A DNA stretch of 64,000 nucleotides from Undaria pinnatifida (Eukaryota; Sar; Phaeophyceae; Laminariales; Alariaceae): contig JABAKD010000012.1 in NCBI GenBank assembly GCA_012845835.1, positions 14,014,695-14,078,694 on the forward strand, in the 5' to 3' direction. The notes below the pieces were generated by a model. It was given only the letters and a program-made list of their open reading frames with translations, was not told where the DNA came from and made no database searches. Shown one piece after another: positions 45,859 to 57,604 of this stretch. The position numbers and the translations under genes are program-made. Position 1 is the stretch's first letter; each line of letters opens with the position of its first letter.

Positions 45859-46100
45859 CTACGATAGCCCCCCCCCAAAACCGGCGATTTTGTTTAACGA
45901 GCGTTTTCATGGCTGCTAGACACGAGAAAGGGTGCTATGAAAAAAACATCCTCAAACATTTTCATGCTTGCAAAGGTCTATCGAATCTATCGAACGATGA
46001 CGTCGGGGCGGCAAGGGGCACCGTATTTCAGGAAATAAGGCCGGGAGCTGGTTTCAAAACCGGTGATTTCGTTGAAGCATAGTTGGGGGGGCTACCGTAG
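45859..46100 (+). mobile_element. MITE-like element family A, copy 4
   Basis: Ends CTACGATAGCCCCCCC and GGGGGGGCTACCGTAG are near-perfect inverted repeats. Internal GAGCTGGTTTCAAAACCGG as in copy 2. It lies about 30 bp right of the microsatellite. Confidence 0.65.
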
Positions 46101-46139
46101 TAAGACTCGATAATACAATACCGTAGCCTTGGTCAGTGC

Positions 46140-46460
46140 CTCGGGGTCACTCGCGCGAGCAACTCCCCTGTTCCTTTACGGTGTTACACGGTTTTTTGGT
46201 GTTGTAGTACTATTAATAGTGCAGTAGTCGTCGTTTCGCGATATGATGAATCCGCAAAGGAGCAGTAAGCTACGCTGCGCCATATAGATCGCCTGGAATA
46301 CAATTCGACGCGAGTCGGACAACGAGAGGGACAGAGAAAATGCTGAATGCTTTTCGCGACAAAAATGAAGGCACGTACCGTAGTGGGGGCAGGGGGGCAG
46401 GAGGGCCCGCTATGTGACCCCCGGAGATCCGAGTAAGTACTGGGAGGGAGCGCGAGGAGA
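46140..46460 (+). repeat. ACTCGCGCGAG element, copy 3, with attached dispersed repeat
   Basis: Begins GGTCACTCGCGCGAGC and carries CTACGCTGCGCCA as in copy 1, but is interrupted near 46211 by TATTAATA within TACTATTAATAGT. The right part (46290-46460, CCGCTATGTGACCCCCGG) matches 57735-57900 and 8060-8130. Confidence 0.55.
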
Positions 46461-47424
46461 GTAGCGCGAGGACAATATATAGGAGATGCAATAAATAAAT
46501 AATACACTCGTATATATACAGCGTCACTCGTGGGAAAGGTGAATTTTAAGTTGGTAGTGACTGATTCTACGATACCCCCCCCCTACCGAAATATTGGAGG
46601 TGTCTCTATTACGATATTAGGAGTAGGAACGGTACTCCGTCTCGAAGGGAGGCGTGGTCAATGGTGAATGGTCAAATGACTAAGGCAAGCAGCAAATAAT
46701 GAGTACGCCCCTCTTAACATGCCCCCCCCCCCCCCCCTACCGTACGAAGCCTTACCTTAGCCTTGGTCCATAGTTTGTTTTTGGTATTAGAGAACCCCAG
46801 TAATCCGAGGAACGTTGCGGACGTACGTCACCAAAATTATTCCGCCCAAAAAATATTCAGAAATCCCGTGCTCCACCAAAAAGCTTCTTGCCACGGCGAC
46901 CGGACTTAGAGGTTTGCTTGCTCGCTGTGTTGCTCGCTGCGTGGAGCATTTTTTGAATGTCGCGGAAACGCCCAAGAGAGAGAGAGAGAGATGCGGCAAT
47001 AGGTCGTAGTGGGCGGCGGTGTCGTTGGTGGGGGGTGGTCAAGAGGTTTTTAGTAATCAAAAGCTGAGACGGTCGCTCGCTGTGTTTCAACTTTGCAGGA
47101 TATTATCGATCCTCCTATCGAACGCGCGCAAGAACCACGACGATTCGTGTTTTCTTTTTCTTCCCCGAAAATTTGGCGTTAATCCTGACCCATATATATA
47201 CCAGGTATGTATATTGTTCTGAAGCACGCCTGCCTCCCTTGAGGAGCTCTATTTTTTCTCCCCTTCTGTAAGAATGCAAAAACTGATTTTGAGGAAACCC
47301 AAAGTGCAACCCGACGAAGAAATCCACATGTCCCTATCATATGCAGTGCAAGCGAAACGTGAGTATTGCCAAAGCAAGAAAAGTCAGATTCGACCGACGG
47401 TTTTGTGTCATAAGGGGGGAGTGT
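46461..47424. other. intergenic stretch, no gene seen
   Basis: Contains C-run-bounded sequence 46570-46740 with a reverse copy of the 35.7-kb intron segment, and otherwise nothing recognised. Confidence 0.35.
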
Positions 47425-47815
47425 TATAAGGCTTCGTTTGGGTAAGCTATTATTGGCTAACCTTTTGCAAGCGGTCAAACGGACTAATACCCCACTCTTA
47501 ATACCTTTAACGAATGGCGTCGTCGACAGGACCATGGGTTTTTGGGTCGTGGGTTCAAACCCCACCATCCACCATAATAAACTTTTTCAGACTTTCCCCA
47601 TGTCGAACTTGAAAAATACTTTCACCGGTATACCCAGGAAATGAAACGGCTTGGATAATTTTCAGGTCCGCCCGTATATCCGGCCGACCTGCTATCCCGC
47701 CGTTTCAGGGAGGGCGAGTGATATAAGGCTTAGTTTGGGTAAGCTATTGGTTAACCTTTTGCAAGTGGTCAAACGGACTAATACCCCACTAATTCCTTAA
47801 TATTGACAGAGGTTC
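47425..47815 (-). repeat. 210-bp repeat, two diverged units in reverse orientation
   Basis: Shares AACCTTTTGCAAG(C/T)GGTCAAACGGACTAATA and CCGGCCGACCTGCTATCCCG with 14030-14530. The first unit includes a T-arm-like GTGGGTTCAAACCCCAC at 47550-47566, but no matching 5' acceptor half, so it is not an intact tRNA gene. Confidence 0.65.
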
Positions 47816-48469
47816 TGCCGTCGACGCCACATGTAAAGTTATAGGTGGGGACACAGAGTGCCCCATGCAGGTCTGCCAATTGAGCAGGTCCTCGGAGAGT
47901 ACTCACTTTCTTTTCCTTCGTAGAGACGTTGCTTTATTCGATACCACCAGAGCCCCGGATAGCTTCTGAGATCGGAGGCACGTGCCTCCGATCTATTTCC
48001 TAACTTTCCCGAATATAAAACGCCAACCTTTTCATACGAAACTCATCCAAATGATCTCAAATTCGGATAAGTGACAGGCCTTTCGAGGCCGTATCTTAAC
48101 AGAACCAAAAAAAAAATGTACCTGGTAGAAAATAGTCATCCTCTACGGTACCTACGAAGAGGGTGCGCCATTTTTTTTCCCAGGCTCCTAACCTGTGGAG
48201 GATTTTTTTGGCACATGCTACAATAGAGGCATTACGGTATACCGTATTTTGGCGGAAACACATTTTTCTGAATGAAGGGGCCTCCTTGACCCAAAATCGT
48301 CGGGAAAAAAAAACGCCGTTTCTTTTTTTTTTTTGCAATGTGTGATGATTCTCATCCGCGTCTTTCAGAGTAGTACGTTCCGTTTTCCGTAAAACAACGA
48401 ATCGCCCGCGGTTGCGAACACGAACGGTGATGATGTCGGTTTTTGGCGAAACGCTTCTAAAAAGCTAAA

Positions 48470-48840
48470 GTTTTTAATGGAGCGATGTCACGATTCGTGA
48501 CTTGTAACTAGCAAAAAAAGCCACGAATACGTTGGCGAAAACGTCGCGCTTTTTGGTTGCGATCCGTCGTGGCTGCTTGTAACTGGCACCAAACGTCACG
48601 AATGTATTGGCGAAAACGTCGCGCGTTTTGGCCGCGATTTGTTTTTCACGACATCGTGACATTTCTTTTGGTCATGGTTCGGAATGCCTTCCAGAGAACC
48701 TGTCATTTGCTTCGAAAAGGAGCTCGGTTTGCTTCGAAAACGTCGTTTGTTGCTTCAAAAGGGGCTGTGTATTGCTGCTTCGAAAGCAGCCTGGGGTTGC
48801 TTCAAAATTATACGTGTTTAGCTTCGAAAGAGTAACACTT
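48470..48840 (+). repeat. 75-bp duplication and TTGCTTCGAAA repeats
   Basis: 48480-48640 has two copies of GTTGGCGAAAACGTCGCGC-type sequence. 48690-48840 has about seven units of GCTTCGAAA with 20-30-bp spacing. Confidence 0.75.
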
Positions 48841-50369
48841 CCTCCTGGGGGAGATGAGGGTATTAATAGTTGCTTTCGAAAGAAGGTAAGTATTGCTTCG
48901 ACATAAGAAGCTGTGCGCGAACATTGCTTAAAAAAACAAGCGCTCGTTTTTTATTCCAAGAGGAAGCTTGTGTTGCTCCCAAATAGGCTTTAATTGTTTC
49001 GAAACACGTCTCTTCGATTATATCTCAGAACGCACAGAGCTGCTCCCATCGGGGCGGGCGCTCTATCCTATGTACCTGCCAAACTCCGCGTGCGTTGCGT
49101 ATATAGCCCCAGCGCCCCGCCCAGCTTGTTACTTTGGCCACAAGCAGAGCCCCACGACTGCACTGGAATAAAAAACAACGCCACGGAGTTGTGGACTTTC
49201 GACTACCTTGTAGCAACGAGTATTTTGGTCTAAGTAAATAAATCGCCTCGATAAACCCTCCTCTCCCCCCCCCGCCCCCCTCCCTCCCGCAAAGGCAAGC
49301 ACTTTTGACACCGCGTGGCCGTTTTTCTATACCGCGCGACCGCTCGGCAACGGTGTCCTGTACCCTGAAAGCAATGCTACTACTCCCAAAACAGACCTAA
49401 CCCTGTATAGCTTTCCTATTGTCCTAATCTTCGACACTTGCTTGCCGGCTTGCCCCCCCCCCCCCCCCGCCCGCCCCTAATGTACAATCAGCAGTATAGT
49501 GCAAGGTTTACACATATTTTACTCGCAAGGAGATTCCACAGGGCTATTACGTGCCAACGAAAATCGCCGACAGATCAGATATGCGCCAACGCAAGCTCGT
49601 GCGCGGCTTTTACTCGATAGCTGTAACACCCCATTGTGACAACACGAAAGACTAACGAAACATGAAAAAAAAAAACTAAAGAAACTAAAATAGCACGTTA
49701 ACACAAGACTCCAAAAACCGCACAGGCTTTTGTTTTTTCAACCTGTGTTGTGCTATAGGGCAACGCAACGAGCGCCTTCCCCCCCCCCCAACCCCCACGC
49801 ACATGATTCAAAAATCAATGCGAGGGTAATAAGCACCGTATCCCCCAACCCCCATCCCCTCCCCCCACTGCCTCCATATGTGCAACGAACCCCCGGGGTT
49901 AGAACGGGGCTAATCACAAATGGCGTTTTTTTGTCAGCGTGGACCAATCATCCGAATGGCAATTTTTGCCAGCTTGAGCCAATCATCAAAAGACAATTTT
50001 TGCCGCCCAGCCAATCAGCAAAACAACAGCTTTTTTGCCAGCCTGCGCAAAATGTCATCTATGCGACGATATTTTTGCCGCCCCGAGCCAGAATCAATCA
50101 TTAAAAATGACGGTTTCGGCGAGAGTCTGAGCGCGCACCACAAGCCTGATCGATCGAGAATGTCATACCGTACAATCAAAAGAGCATGTCCTCCTCTACG
50201 CGCTTTCATCGCGGGCCTTACACGGTTTCACGACATATATACCCCGCCGCTTTAGCAAGTCATCATCACCGCGCTTACATAGCGCCTATACCATCGTTTT
50301 AGCAGGTCATCATCACCACGCTGCTGCCGTTGCCAGCACTGCACCGTCACAGAACCGCCCCTTTCTAGT
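48841..50369. other. intergenic stretch, no gene seen
   Basis: C runs at 49266 and 49454, GCCA(G/A)(C/T)CAATCA words repeated four times at 49940-50100, one TATTAATA at 48861. Open frames show no family resemblance. Confidence 0.35.
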
Positions 50370-50540
50370 CCCGGTATGTGCACTATAGAGGGAAATGCCG
50401 GCACTATACCGCCAACCGGCACTACTCCGCACACTGCCACTATATATATTATATAGGTTATTCCCGTCTGTGCCAAGCAATTTCACACGCACTATAGCGG
50501 GCACCGGCATCCCAACCAGCACTACAGAGGGAACACTACT
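50370..50540 (+). mobile_element. MITE-like element family B, copy 4
   Basis: GTGCACTATAGAGGGAAAT on the left, CACTACAGAGGGAACA on the right, AACCGGCACTACTCCGCAC inside. Aligns with 41385-41580. Confidence 0.6.
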
Positions 50541-52057
50541 GGTACACCAGACGTGATCCAAGCAAAACCACCACCACGCGACGCGCTCTACCACTCTCAA
50601 CAGAAACGTAAAGACCGTTCCTGTACAATTGGATCAGACAGACAGACGGACGGACGGACAGACAAGACACGTTTCGAGTTTGTCTCCGAGACAACACTCT
50701 CGGTACTACAAAACGGTCCTTACATTTCCGCCCAGAATGGTGCATCTGCTTTGGTTTTCTTCTCACGCCGCTATTAATAGTCGTATAGTACTAACTTTTA
50801 CAGCTCGTCCTTCCCCGAATAAAGGAACTAAAATTTGTTTCATTGGGGGGGGTTTCCATGCGTGCATGCATGCATGCTCCCCAACAAGTACACGCCAATA
50901 TGTCCGGAACTATAAGAATCGTATGGATACCAATAGTAGTACAAAGCATTGCTTATATTTTCGGACAAAATGGTACCGCCCAAAAAGGTGCGACGCGCGG
51001 CGGGGAAGGACATCTCTAACAAAAGCCGCAACACAAGAAACACGCCAAAGATGCCACCACATCTATGCTGCTGTTTCCCGTAAAAAAACATCACCGAAAC
51101 GCGAATTTATAGTTTTCAGGCCTCCCCTCGAATAGAATAGAGGGAGAGAATCAGAGAATCAGGACTGAAGTGGGTCGAGTGTTTCGTTTTTAAAAACAAA
51201 GCATCCCGGGTTTCTTTCAAGGCACGTGCGCCAAATTTTTACGAAACCAAATAAAAAAAAGAGGGGTGATCCCAACCAACCGCACACAAGGAATAACCGG
51301 CGTGCGCGCGAAATACAACGAAAAACGTAGGCCAAGACCCCTAAAAGCTAATCCACTGTCCTCCCAACAGGTACCTATCTATGCCATCACATCTCAGGCG
51401 CACACAAAAGCGAACCCTTGTAAATCCGTACAGTAGAGCATCCGAAGGGTCGCGGCTACAAAAATATACAACACGCAGCAGGAGGAAGGGCCAATATAAC
51501 GCCTCCAAACCTGCTGTGTTCCACACCAAGAAAAACGCGCTCTAGGAGGCATTTTTTTGTCCGACGGCTCAAAGGAAGAGGGGAGGAGGGGGGGGGGGGG
51601 GGGGGGGGGGAGGGGGGAAAGGCACACCCTCCGCAAATCCCGCGCGAAAAGCGCAATGTTCGCGAACTCCCTCCTCCCCTTTGCCGTCCTCACAAACGAT
51701 CTTTAGTTTGAGTGAGCCAAATTTTGTAAGCCAACGTTAACCACGAAGGCAAAAAACAGAAAAAAAACGTCTTCCGCGGCAGAAATCCCTGCTTTCTCTG
51801 CCCACCCCTAGATGGAACCCCCCCCGAGGGGTACCCCCCCCCCCCTCCCCGGGGGGGGATGCCCCCCCCTGGGGACAAGTCAAATCGTCCCCCCCCCCGA
51901 GGACGAACCAATTATCGCCCCCTCCCCCCCCGGGGGACGAACCAGTCCGCGCCCCCCCCCCCCCCCCCCCCCCCCAGGGGGACGCATCAATTTCGCGTCC
52001 CCGACCCGTTCCGTCGGTACAACACCAGGAAGCGAGAGTAAAAACAACAAGAAGGCG
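50541..52057. other. 3' flank of the C2-like gene, no other gene seen
   Basis: G run 51588-51612 and a C/G-rich block 51800-51980 with CCCCCCGGGGGGACGAACCA-like units. One TATTAATA at 50772. Proline-rich frames here are repeat artefacts. Confidence 0.4.
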
Positions 52058-55000
52058 TTACTCGTTTGCGCCGGAGTAGTGCGGCGAGCACATGTACCTT
52101 CTCTCCTCTCCCCAGCACAAGCTGGTGGCCGAAGTGTCCGCAGAAAAGGACGCCGCCGCCGCCGCCGCCGCCGCCGCGGAGTCCCCCCCGCGCTGACCCG
52201 ACCTAGACCTAGACCTAGAGCGCGACTGAGCCCGCAACCCCGAGGACTTCGATCCCCCCCCCCCCGTCGCCGCCGCCATCGCGCGCGCCCGCAAACCCCC
52301 CAAGGTGGGGCTTCGCATGAAACTCTCCGTCCAGCCTCGCTGCCGTACGCGCTTAACCTCCGCTTTCATCCCGAAGTCACCTTCCGAGTCCTGTTTGTTC
52401 CTAAGGCGCGGCATGGACCACCGCTGCTGGGTGTCAAGGCGGGCGTCGAATCCGCCAGAGCTCGGCGCGTGGCGAGCATCGCTCGATATCGTTCGCGTAA
52501 GTTTTCGAAACCCAGTGGGACCCGACGACGACGACTTGCTCCCCCCACCCCCCAATCCCAACGCGCTGAACTGTTGCGCCAAATTCCCCCCCAGGGTAGA
52601 TGATCCCGTTCGCGGGGGCAAGTCTTTCCCCCCTCGGCTGATACTCCCGCTGCCGTTCCCGTTCCCCCCCCCCCCTCCGCCACCTTTTCTGTAGGCACTC
52701 CCTCGGCTGTGAACAGGATCCGAGAAGTCAGAAGCGCCGTTTTCGCTGCGTCCGCTGCTGCTCTGGGAGGAGAAACGGCGTGGGTGCCCGTTGTTGTTGT
52801 TGTTGCCTCGGCTGCTGTTGTTGCTGCTGAAACGCCCCCATCTTTCTTGCTGCTGCTGGGGCTGCGGCTCGGGTGTAAGGGAGGAGTTGAGGTAGAAAGC
52901 CGCAAGGTCTTTGGCTGCGACGGGCCCCGCCGAGAGCAGCGAGCCTGAAGGTGGCGATAAGCTTTGTCGGGTGAACGACGACTGAGGAGGACAAAAAACG
53001 CACCCACAGATAGGAGCGGAGAGAGGAGGAAGGAGGGGGATGGGGGGGGTACCGTGTGTACCTTGGTCAGTGTAAGGACGCGGGTGCTAGAAAATGGGGA
53101 CGTTGCTTCTGTACAGACAACTGACAGGAGTTACACGCGCGTCACAAGGGCAAAGGGAGAGAGAGAGCGTCGCGTCTACTTTTTTTTTTCCATTCAATCC
53201 GTGATCTTCACACTTCCTCTCCAGCTCCACCCCTTTTCATATCTCATAGATCCGGGGTCACAGAGAAGCCCCCCCCCCTTGACTGCCTGCTGTGCGTGCG
53301 GTATTTGCCCATTTGATAATAGGCACCAAACGCAACCTTCACCGTCCTTTCACACCACTCGACCGCCCCTCATCTCACAAAGTACGATGCTGTCTTGTAC
53401 CATACCGTAAACTGTTGCATGTAGTGGTGTGCCCACTTTAAGACCATCCGGCTTAAGACCGTCCGGTTTAAGATCATGCGGTTTAAGGACATACGGTGTG
53501 AGACCATCCGGTTGAAGACCGTCCGGTTTTAAGATTATCCGGTATAAGACCATCCCGTTTAAGACCACGTAAAAATCGGCTTGTCACGAGAAAAAAAAAC
53601 TACTTGAACTTAGGGCGGGATATTGACTTGGAATACGAGTAGTAGAAAGATAAGACCACCTAAATGGGCTTATCGCGGGGTGGTCTTAAACCGGATACAC
53701 TGCACTATCGCAAGGGGTGCTCACTCTGAGGGGCTGCGCGGGAGCGTCGTCGTCGAGCAACAAGCAAGCGAAGTGACCGGCCACGTTTATGTACACGGGC
53801 TCGTCCAAATCCACGTCCAGCTGGCTTTGATCTTGAGCATCCCACGCCGGCGCCGAGCTATGGCTAGCTCGCTTCTCCTCTCCCCGGCTGATAGATGGGG
53901 CTACCCCCCTCGGCTGAAAGACGGGAAGAAGCGAGTCGAAGGGGGGGGAGGGGGGGGGGGGGGCGTTGCGGGGGGCAGGCAAGGCAGGCAGGGCAGGCGT
54001 TTAGTCGGACGTGTTATATATATATATATTATAAAATACAGTTTTTTTGTTCTTGCGGGTGTTCTTGAGGGTCTCTGAGAGGAGCTGTGATAAGAAGAGA
54101 GGCTCCAAGAAGCTGTGATAAGAAGAAAGGCTCCAAGAAGCTGTGATAAGAAGAGAGGGGGATTGGTTTAGGTACGTGGTCGGGAAACTCTTAACTCCGA
54201 GTCGATTTTTAAATATCTATGCTCACAACACCGGCGCCCGTTCTGCCTCGTCCCGTCCAACTCAAATTGATAAAAATACTACGCGTAGGTATAACAATTG
54301 GTCGCATAACTATCAAAAACCAACTTGGATTGTTAAAATATCTCGAGTTTTAAACTTGTCTTTTTTTTACGCGCTATAGGCGGCACCGATTCGGCCCGGT
54401 TTAACTCTCCGAAACCGTTGGCGGCGACCAACGGGTCGAAACTAAAGGCCAATGGGATCACGCCATGTGGTTTCATCACTACAACCAAAAATGTGTCTGA
54501 CAAATCTCAAACTCAATATTCACTTGAGCTAACTCATTGCTCCATTTGAGTCAACTCAATGATCAATTTGAGTCAACTCAACACTCAATTTGAGTTAAAA
54601 CTCAACACTTAATTTGAGGTAACTCGATACTCAACTTGAGTTTTCGTAGTATCTCTAAATTCTGCAAAAAGAAACAAAAACAATTTTGAGTAAACATGTT
54701 GCAATTTTTGGGACTTTTTTTTTTTTACTCACCACAGGCGGCACCGATTCCGCCGCTTCCAACTCTCCGAAACCGTCCGAGGCGTCTGAGGGGTCGAAGC
54801 GGAAGGCCAATAGGATCACGCCGTAACGCGCGCGTGATCGGTCGCACTCCAGCTGGAAGACCGAAGCGTCTTCCCGAAGGCTCAGGCCCATCACATCGTG
54901 AACCTGCCGGCGGCGCCAACAAAAAAAACAACAACAAGGACAATAACAAGCGCAACGCGACAAGGACAACAAGAAGACAACACAACAAGGACAAAAATAA

Positions 55001-56640
55001 GAACAACACGGCACTAAAACACCAAGAACTTGAAACATGAACAAGAAATCGAACACGAACAGCATGTATGGACGTAGCCAACGACAGCCAACGACGCTGT
55101 ATTGCCCGGGAGCAAAGAGCAACAACGAGAACAAGAACAAAAAAACATAACAAGATTCGAGAGGGAGAGAGGGAGCCGATAACTGAAAAAGCAAAAACCA
55201 ACGCCTTTTATCGCCCAATAGCAAAAAGGGCGAACGCAGAGAGCCAGGAGAACGAAAAACCCATCGATCAAACGTCTTGTGTTTTTGCCAATAAGAACAA
55301 GAACACTATTTTTAATATCAATAACAGTAGCAAACAACAGTAACAAGAACGATAGCAACAAAGTACAGACCGCATGATATAAATAGAACATACCGGTGTC
55401 ATCTACCGGCTACGATATGAATGAACACAGAGGATCACGGTACACACCACCAGTAAACGTTCGTCCCACGTCGTGACGTCACGTGCGCACAATGGCAGAG
55501 ACCATACGGACACAACTCCACAACGTACATATCCACCCAGCTAACCGAAAAAAAAATATCCACGATGTCCATATAGCCGTTGGCCGATCTATCGTACAGG
55601 AAACCGTTTTGCTTCATACCGCAGGAAATTTCCAAACTATTACCAATAATACCATATTTCCACGTACAATTCATAGCTTTACGCAAACAAAAACAAAGAC
55701 AACACAACACAAACACAAGAACCATACAACACAACAGCTGTGAGATCGAGGGTTTTCGTCGAAACTCATTTTTGCAAGCTGTGCGTGGTTACTCCGATCG
55801 CGCGTGTCACGGGGTGGGTGTGTTTATTATTGCTCGATTCGGAAGCGCGGGTGCGGTTATGCATGCACGCGTGGGAGTGTGTTCAAGAATTGCACGGACG
55901 TGTGCGGCACCAAAAAATCTCCTTGAAATTGTCCCTGGGTGACATTTCCCGGACTCAATTTCCTGAACTACGGGAGCAGCAGTGACCCGCGGAGAGAATC
56001 GCACGTCTTCAGATGGGAAAACATAGGGACGTAAACCAGATGGGAAAACATGTACAAGCAGCACCAGAGGTAACACACACATATATATATGTAGTATAGG
56101 GACTATTCATATCAGATGGGTAAACATTCAAAATACGGCACACAGCAACCTTTGATCCTCGAGCGGGGCAGCTTGTCTTGCCTTGCACATGCGATACGAG
56201 CGCGCGGGCGAATTTGGAACGAACGTTTCCCAAACAACGGGGCTGCAGCTCTTCAGGCAACGCCAAAGAACAGCAACAGCAGCAGCAGCAGCAAGAACAA
56301 CAACAATCAAGCATTTGTTGGAGCCTGGCTTGTGTGATGGCAATCATTGCACCCGGCTACAGCAAATAAACAGCAAATTAGCAGCCAACAACAATACCAC
56401 CACCATCCTCACCGAACAACAACAATACCTCAAGTACACCGAACAGAACAGCTATTTTACCCCCCCCCCCCTCCCCCCCGCGCCATGAAATGAGTACACC
56501 CCCTCCCCCCGCCCGATCAACATCCTTGTTCTCACCTCGAAATCCACACTAGCCAATACTGGGTTCTCGCCGATCTTGCGCATGCCCAACATCTCCACCC
56601 GCACGAGATCGGAGTAGTCGATATCTCTGAACACCACCGT
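52058..56640 (-). CDS. C2-domain-like protein with long disordered C-terminus (5' exons not found)
   Basis: Four exons in phase 0: 56536-56640, 54733-54903, 53725-53913 and 52058-52981 (stop at the low end). They encode TVVFRDIDYSDLVRVEMLG then KIGENPVLASVDFE; VHDVMGLSLREDASVFQLEC then RYGVILLAFRFDPSD; DEPVYINVAGHFACLLLDDD; and a 307-residue Ser/Gly/Asn-rich tail starting SSFTRQSLSPPSGSLLSAGP with RSRSRSRSRSG near the end. The pattern (V-R-V-E, ..G..V.L...V.F.V.D, ..F.LE, YG.ILLAFRF) resembles the second half of a C2 domain, a calcium/phospholipid-binding fold. The calcium-binding first half must lie in unidentified exons to the right. Weak C2 resemblance only; exon structure is well supported by four clean acceptor/donor pairs. 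Confidence 0.65.
53430..53580 (+). repeat. 16-bp tandem repeat, about nine units
   Basis: Units of CCGGTTTAAGACCATC with changes. It lies in the intron between the last two exons of the C2-like gene. A stray unit is at 53680. Confidence 0.9.
54375..54470 (-). pseudogene. degenerate duplicate of the second visible C2-like exon
   Basis: Aligns with 54733-54830. It would read GVIPLAFSFDPLVAANGFGE against GVILLAFRFDPSDASDGFGE in the true exon, then NRAESVPPI against AAESVPPV. The donor position reads CCTATAGC instead of CCTGTGGTGAGT, so the donor is lost. It sits in the downstream intron, in the same orientation. Confidence 0.7.
54510..54650 (+). repeat. 25-bp tandem repeat, about five units
   Basis: Units of CAACTCAA(T/C)..TCAATTTGAGT, partly self-complementary (ACTCAA and TTGAGT). 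Between the duplicated exon relic and the true exon. Confidence 0.8.
54904..56535 (-). other. intron of the C2-like gene
   Basis: 1.6 kb. A/C-rich words (AACAAGAACA) at 54915-55340, copy 2 of the 29.2-kb dispersed repeat (55738-55830), CAG run at 56278-56295, C runs before the donor side. No exon seen. Confidence 0.5.
55738..55830 (+). repeat. dispersed repeat, copy 2
   Basis: Partner of 29203-29285. Confidence 0.65.
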
Positions 56641-56734
56641 CTGTGTCACAATACAGCAACGCGTAAACAACAAAGTTTTGCCGGTGGCGAGGAAAGGTTG
56701 CGATCAAGCAGTGATCGTGTGCGTGTGGTGTTCG

Positions 56735-57200
56735 CGTCAGCCGCTTTACAACTGCAACATTTCCGTCGGTAAGAACTGCCATGTGGAATCTGGAATGCTT
56801 CAACAATAGTTGGTCGGGTTTTCGTCGGGTCATTACACCCACACCAGGTCGGAGAAGTCCACGTCTCGTCCCTCTAAAAAAAACACCGTTCGCCGCCAAA
56901 AAACAAGCAAACAAAAATCGTAACTAAAAACAAGCAAGTTTCATGGGGGGGGTGAGGTAAGATCATGACTGAAAAATCGTGCGCGTACGTGCTCTTCTCG
57001 GTAACCGCTTTACAACTGCCGGATTTCCGTCGGCAATAACGAAATAACATACTATGAAAATAGCATAATACCGTACATGATTCTGTTTTACAATTGCCAA
57101 ATTTCCGTCGGTAGCAATGCACTAATGTACCGATATTAATACCTGGTAGTAAACAATGAACGTGATCACACGGCGGGATTTTCGCCGGCAATGCCGCAAT
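56735..57200 (-). repeat. irregular repeat with TTTACAACTGCC / TTTCCGTCGG, plus duplicated exon start
   Basis: Words TTTACAACTGC and ATTTCCGTCGG(T/C)A recur at 56750, 57010, 57085 and weakly at 57180. Within it, 56829-56880 repeats the start of the first visible C2-like exon: GRDVDFSDLVWV against FRDIDYSDLVRV, with a TTTTTTTTAG acceptor, then a stop soon after. Confidence 0.65.
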
Positions 57201-57604
57201 TTCAGTGGTCAAAGACATCTAAGGACACGTCAAACGTGCGCCGTCAAGGGTGTAGGACCGAGTCTTCCAGCTAAAACCTAGTAGTTTGGCGCCGGTCATG
57301 GCAAACCAAGGCAAGACTTGCTGTCAGTCAAAAAGGGGTGACAGTGCTGTCTCCCCACCATCTTTCCTAACGGTGGGCGACGGAGGGTTGAGGGGGGGGG
57401 GGGGGGGGGGGGAAGGGGCGTCGTGGCCCTGCTGCAAGGGTTGCAGGCATGCATGACGCGCTTGTGATCCAAAACTTTCGACACGTGTACCGCGGGGCGT
57501 CTTCTCTGCGGCGCACGAGGCACAGCTTACTTTCGGTGCACAACATTCTACTGATTATCATACCCGGTATAGTATACGAGGTCATCGTGTACACTGAAAG
57601 CATG

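Noticed and set aside
44235-45878. Tyr/His/Ile-rich frames
   Set aside because: Translations of ATATG and AGTATGAT microsatellites.
47513-47580. Functional tRNA gene
   Set aside because: A T-arm is present but no 5' acceptor half or D-arm pairs with it, and the region belongs to a 210-bp repeat.
57296-57603. Upstream exon of the C2-like gene (VSKVLDHKRV stretch)
   Set aside because: Tempting by position, but no matching donor phase and no clear C2 motif.
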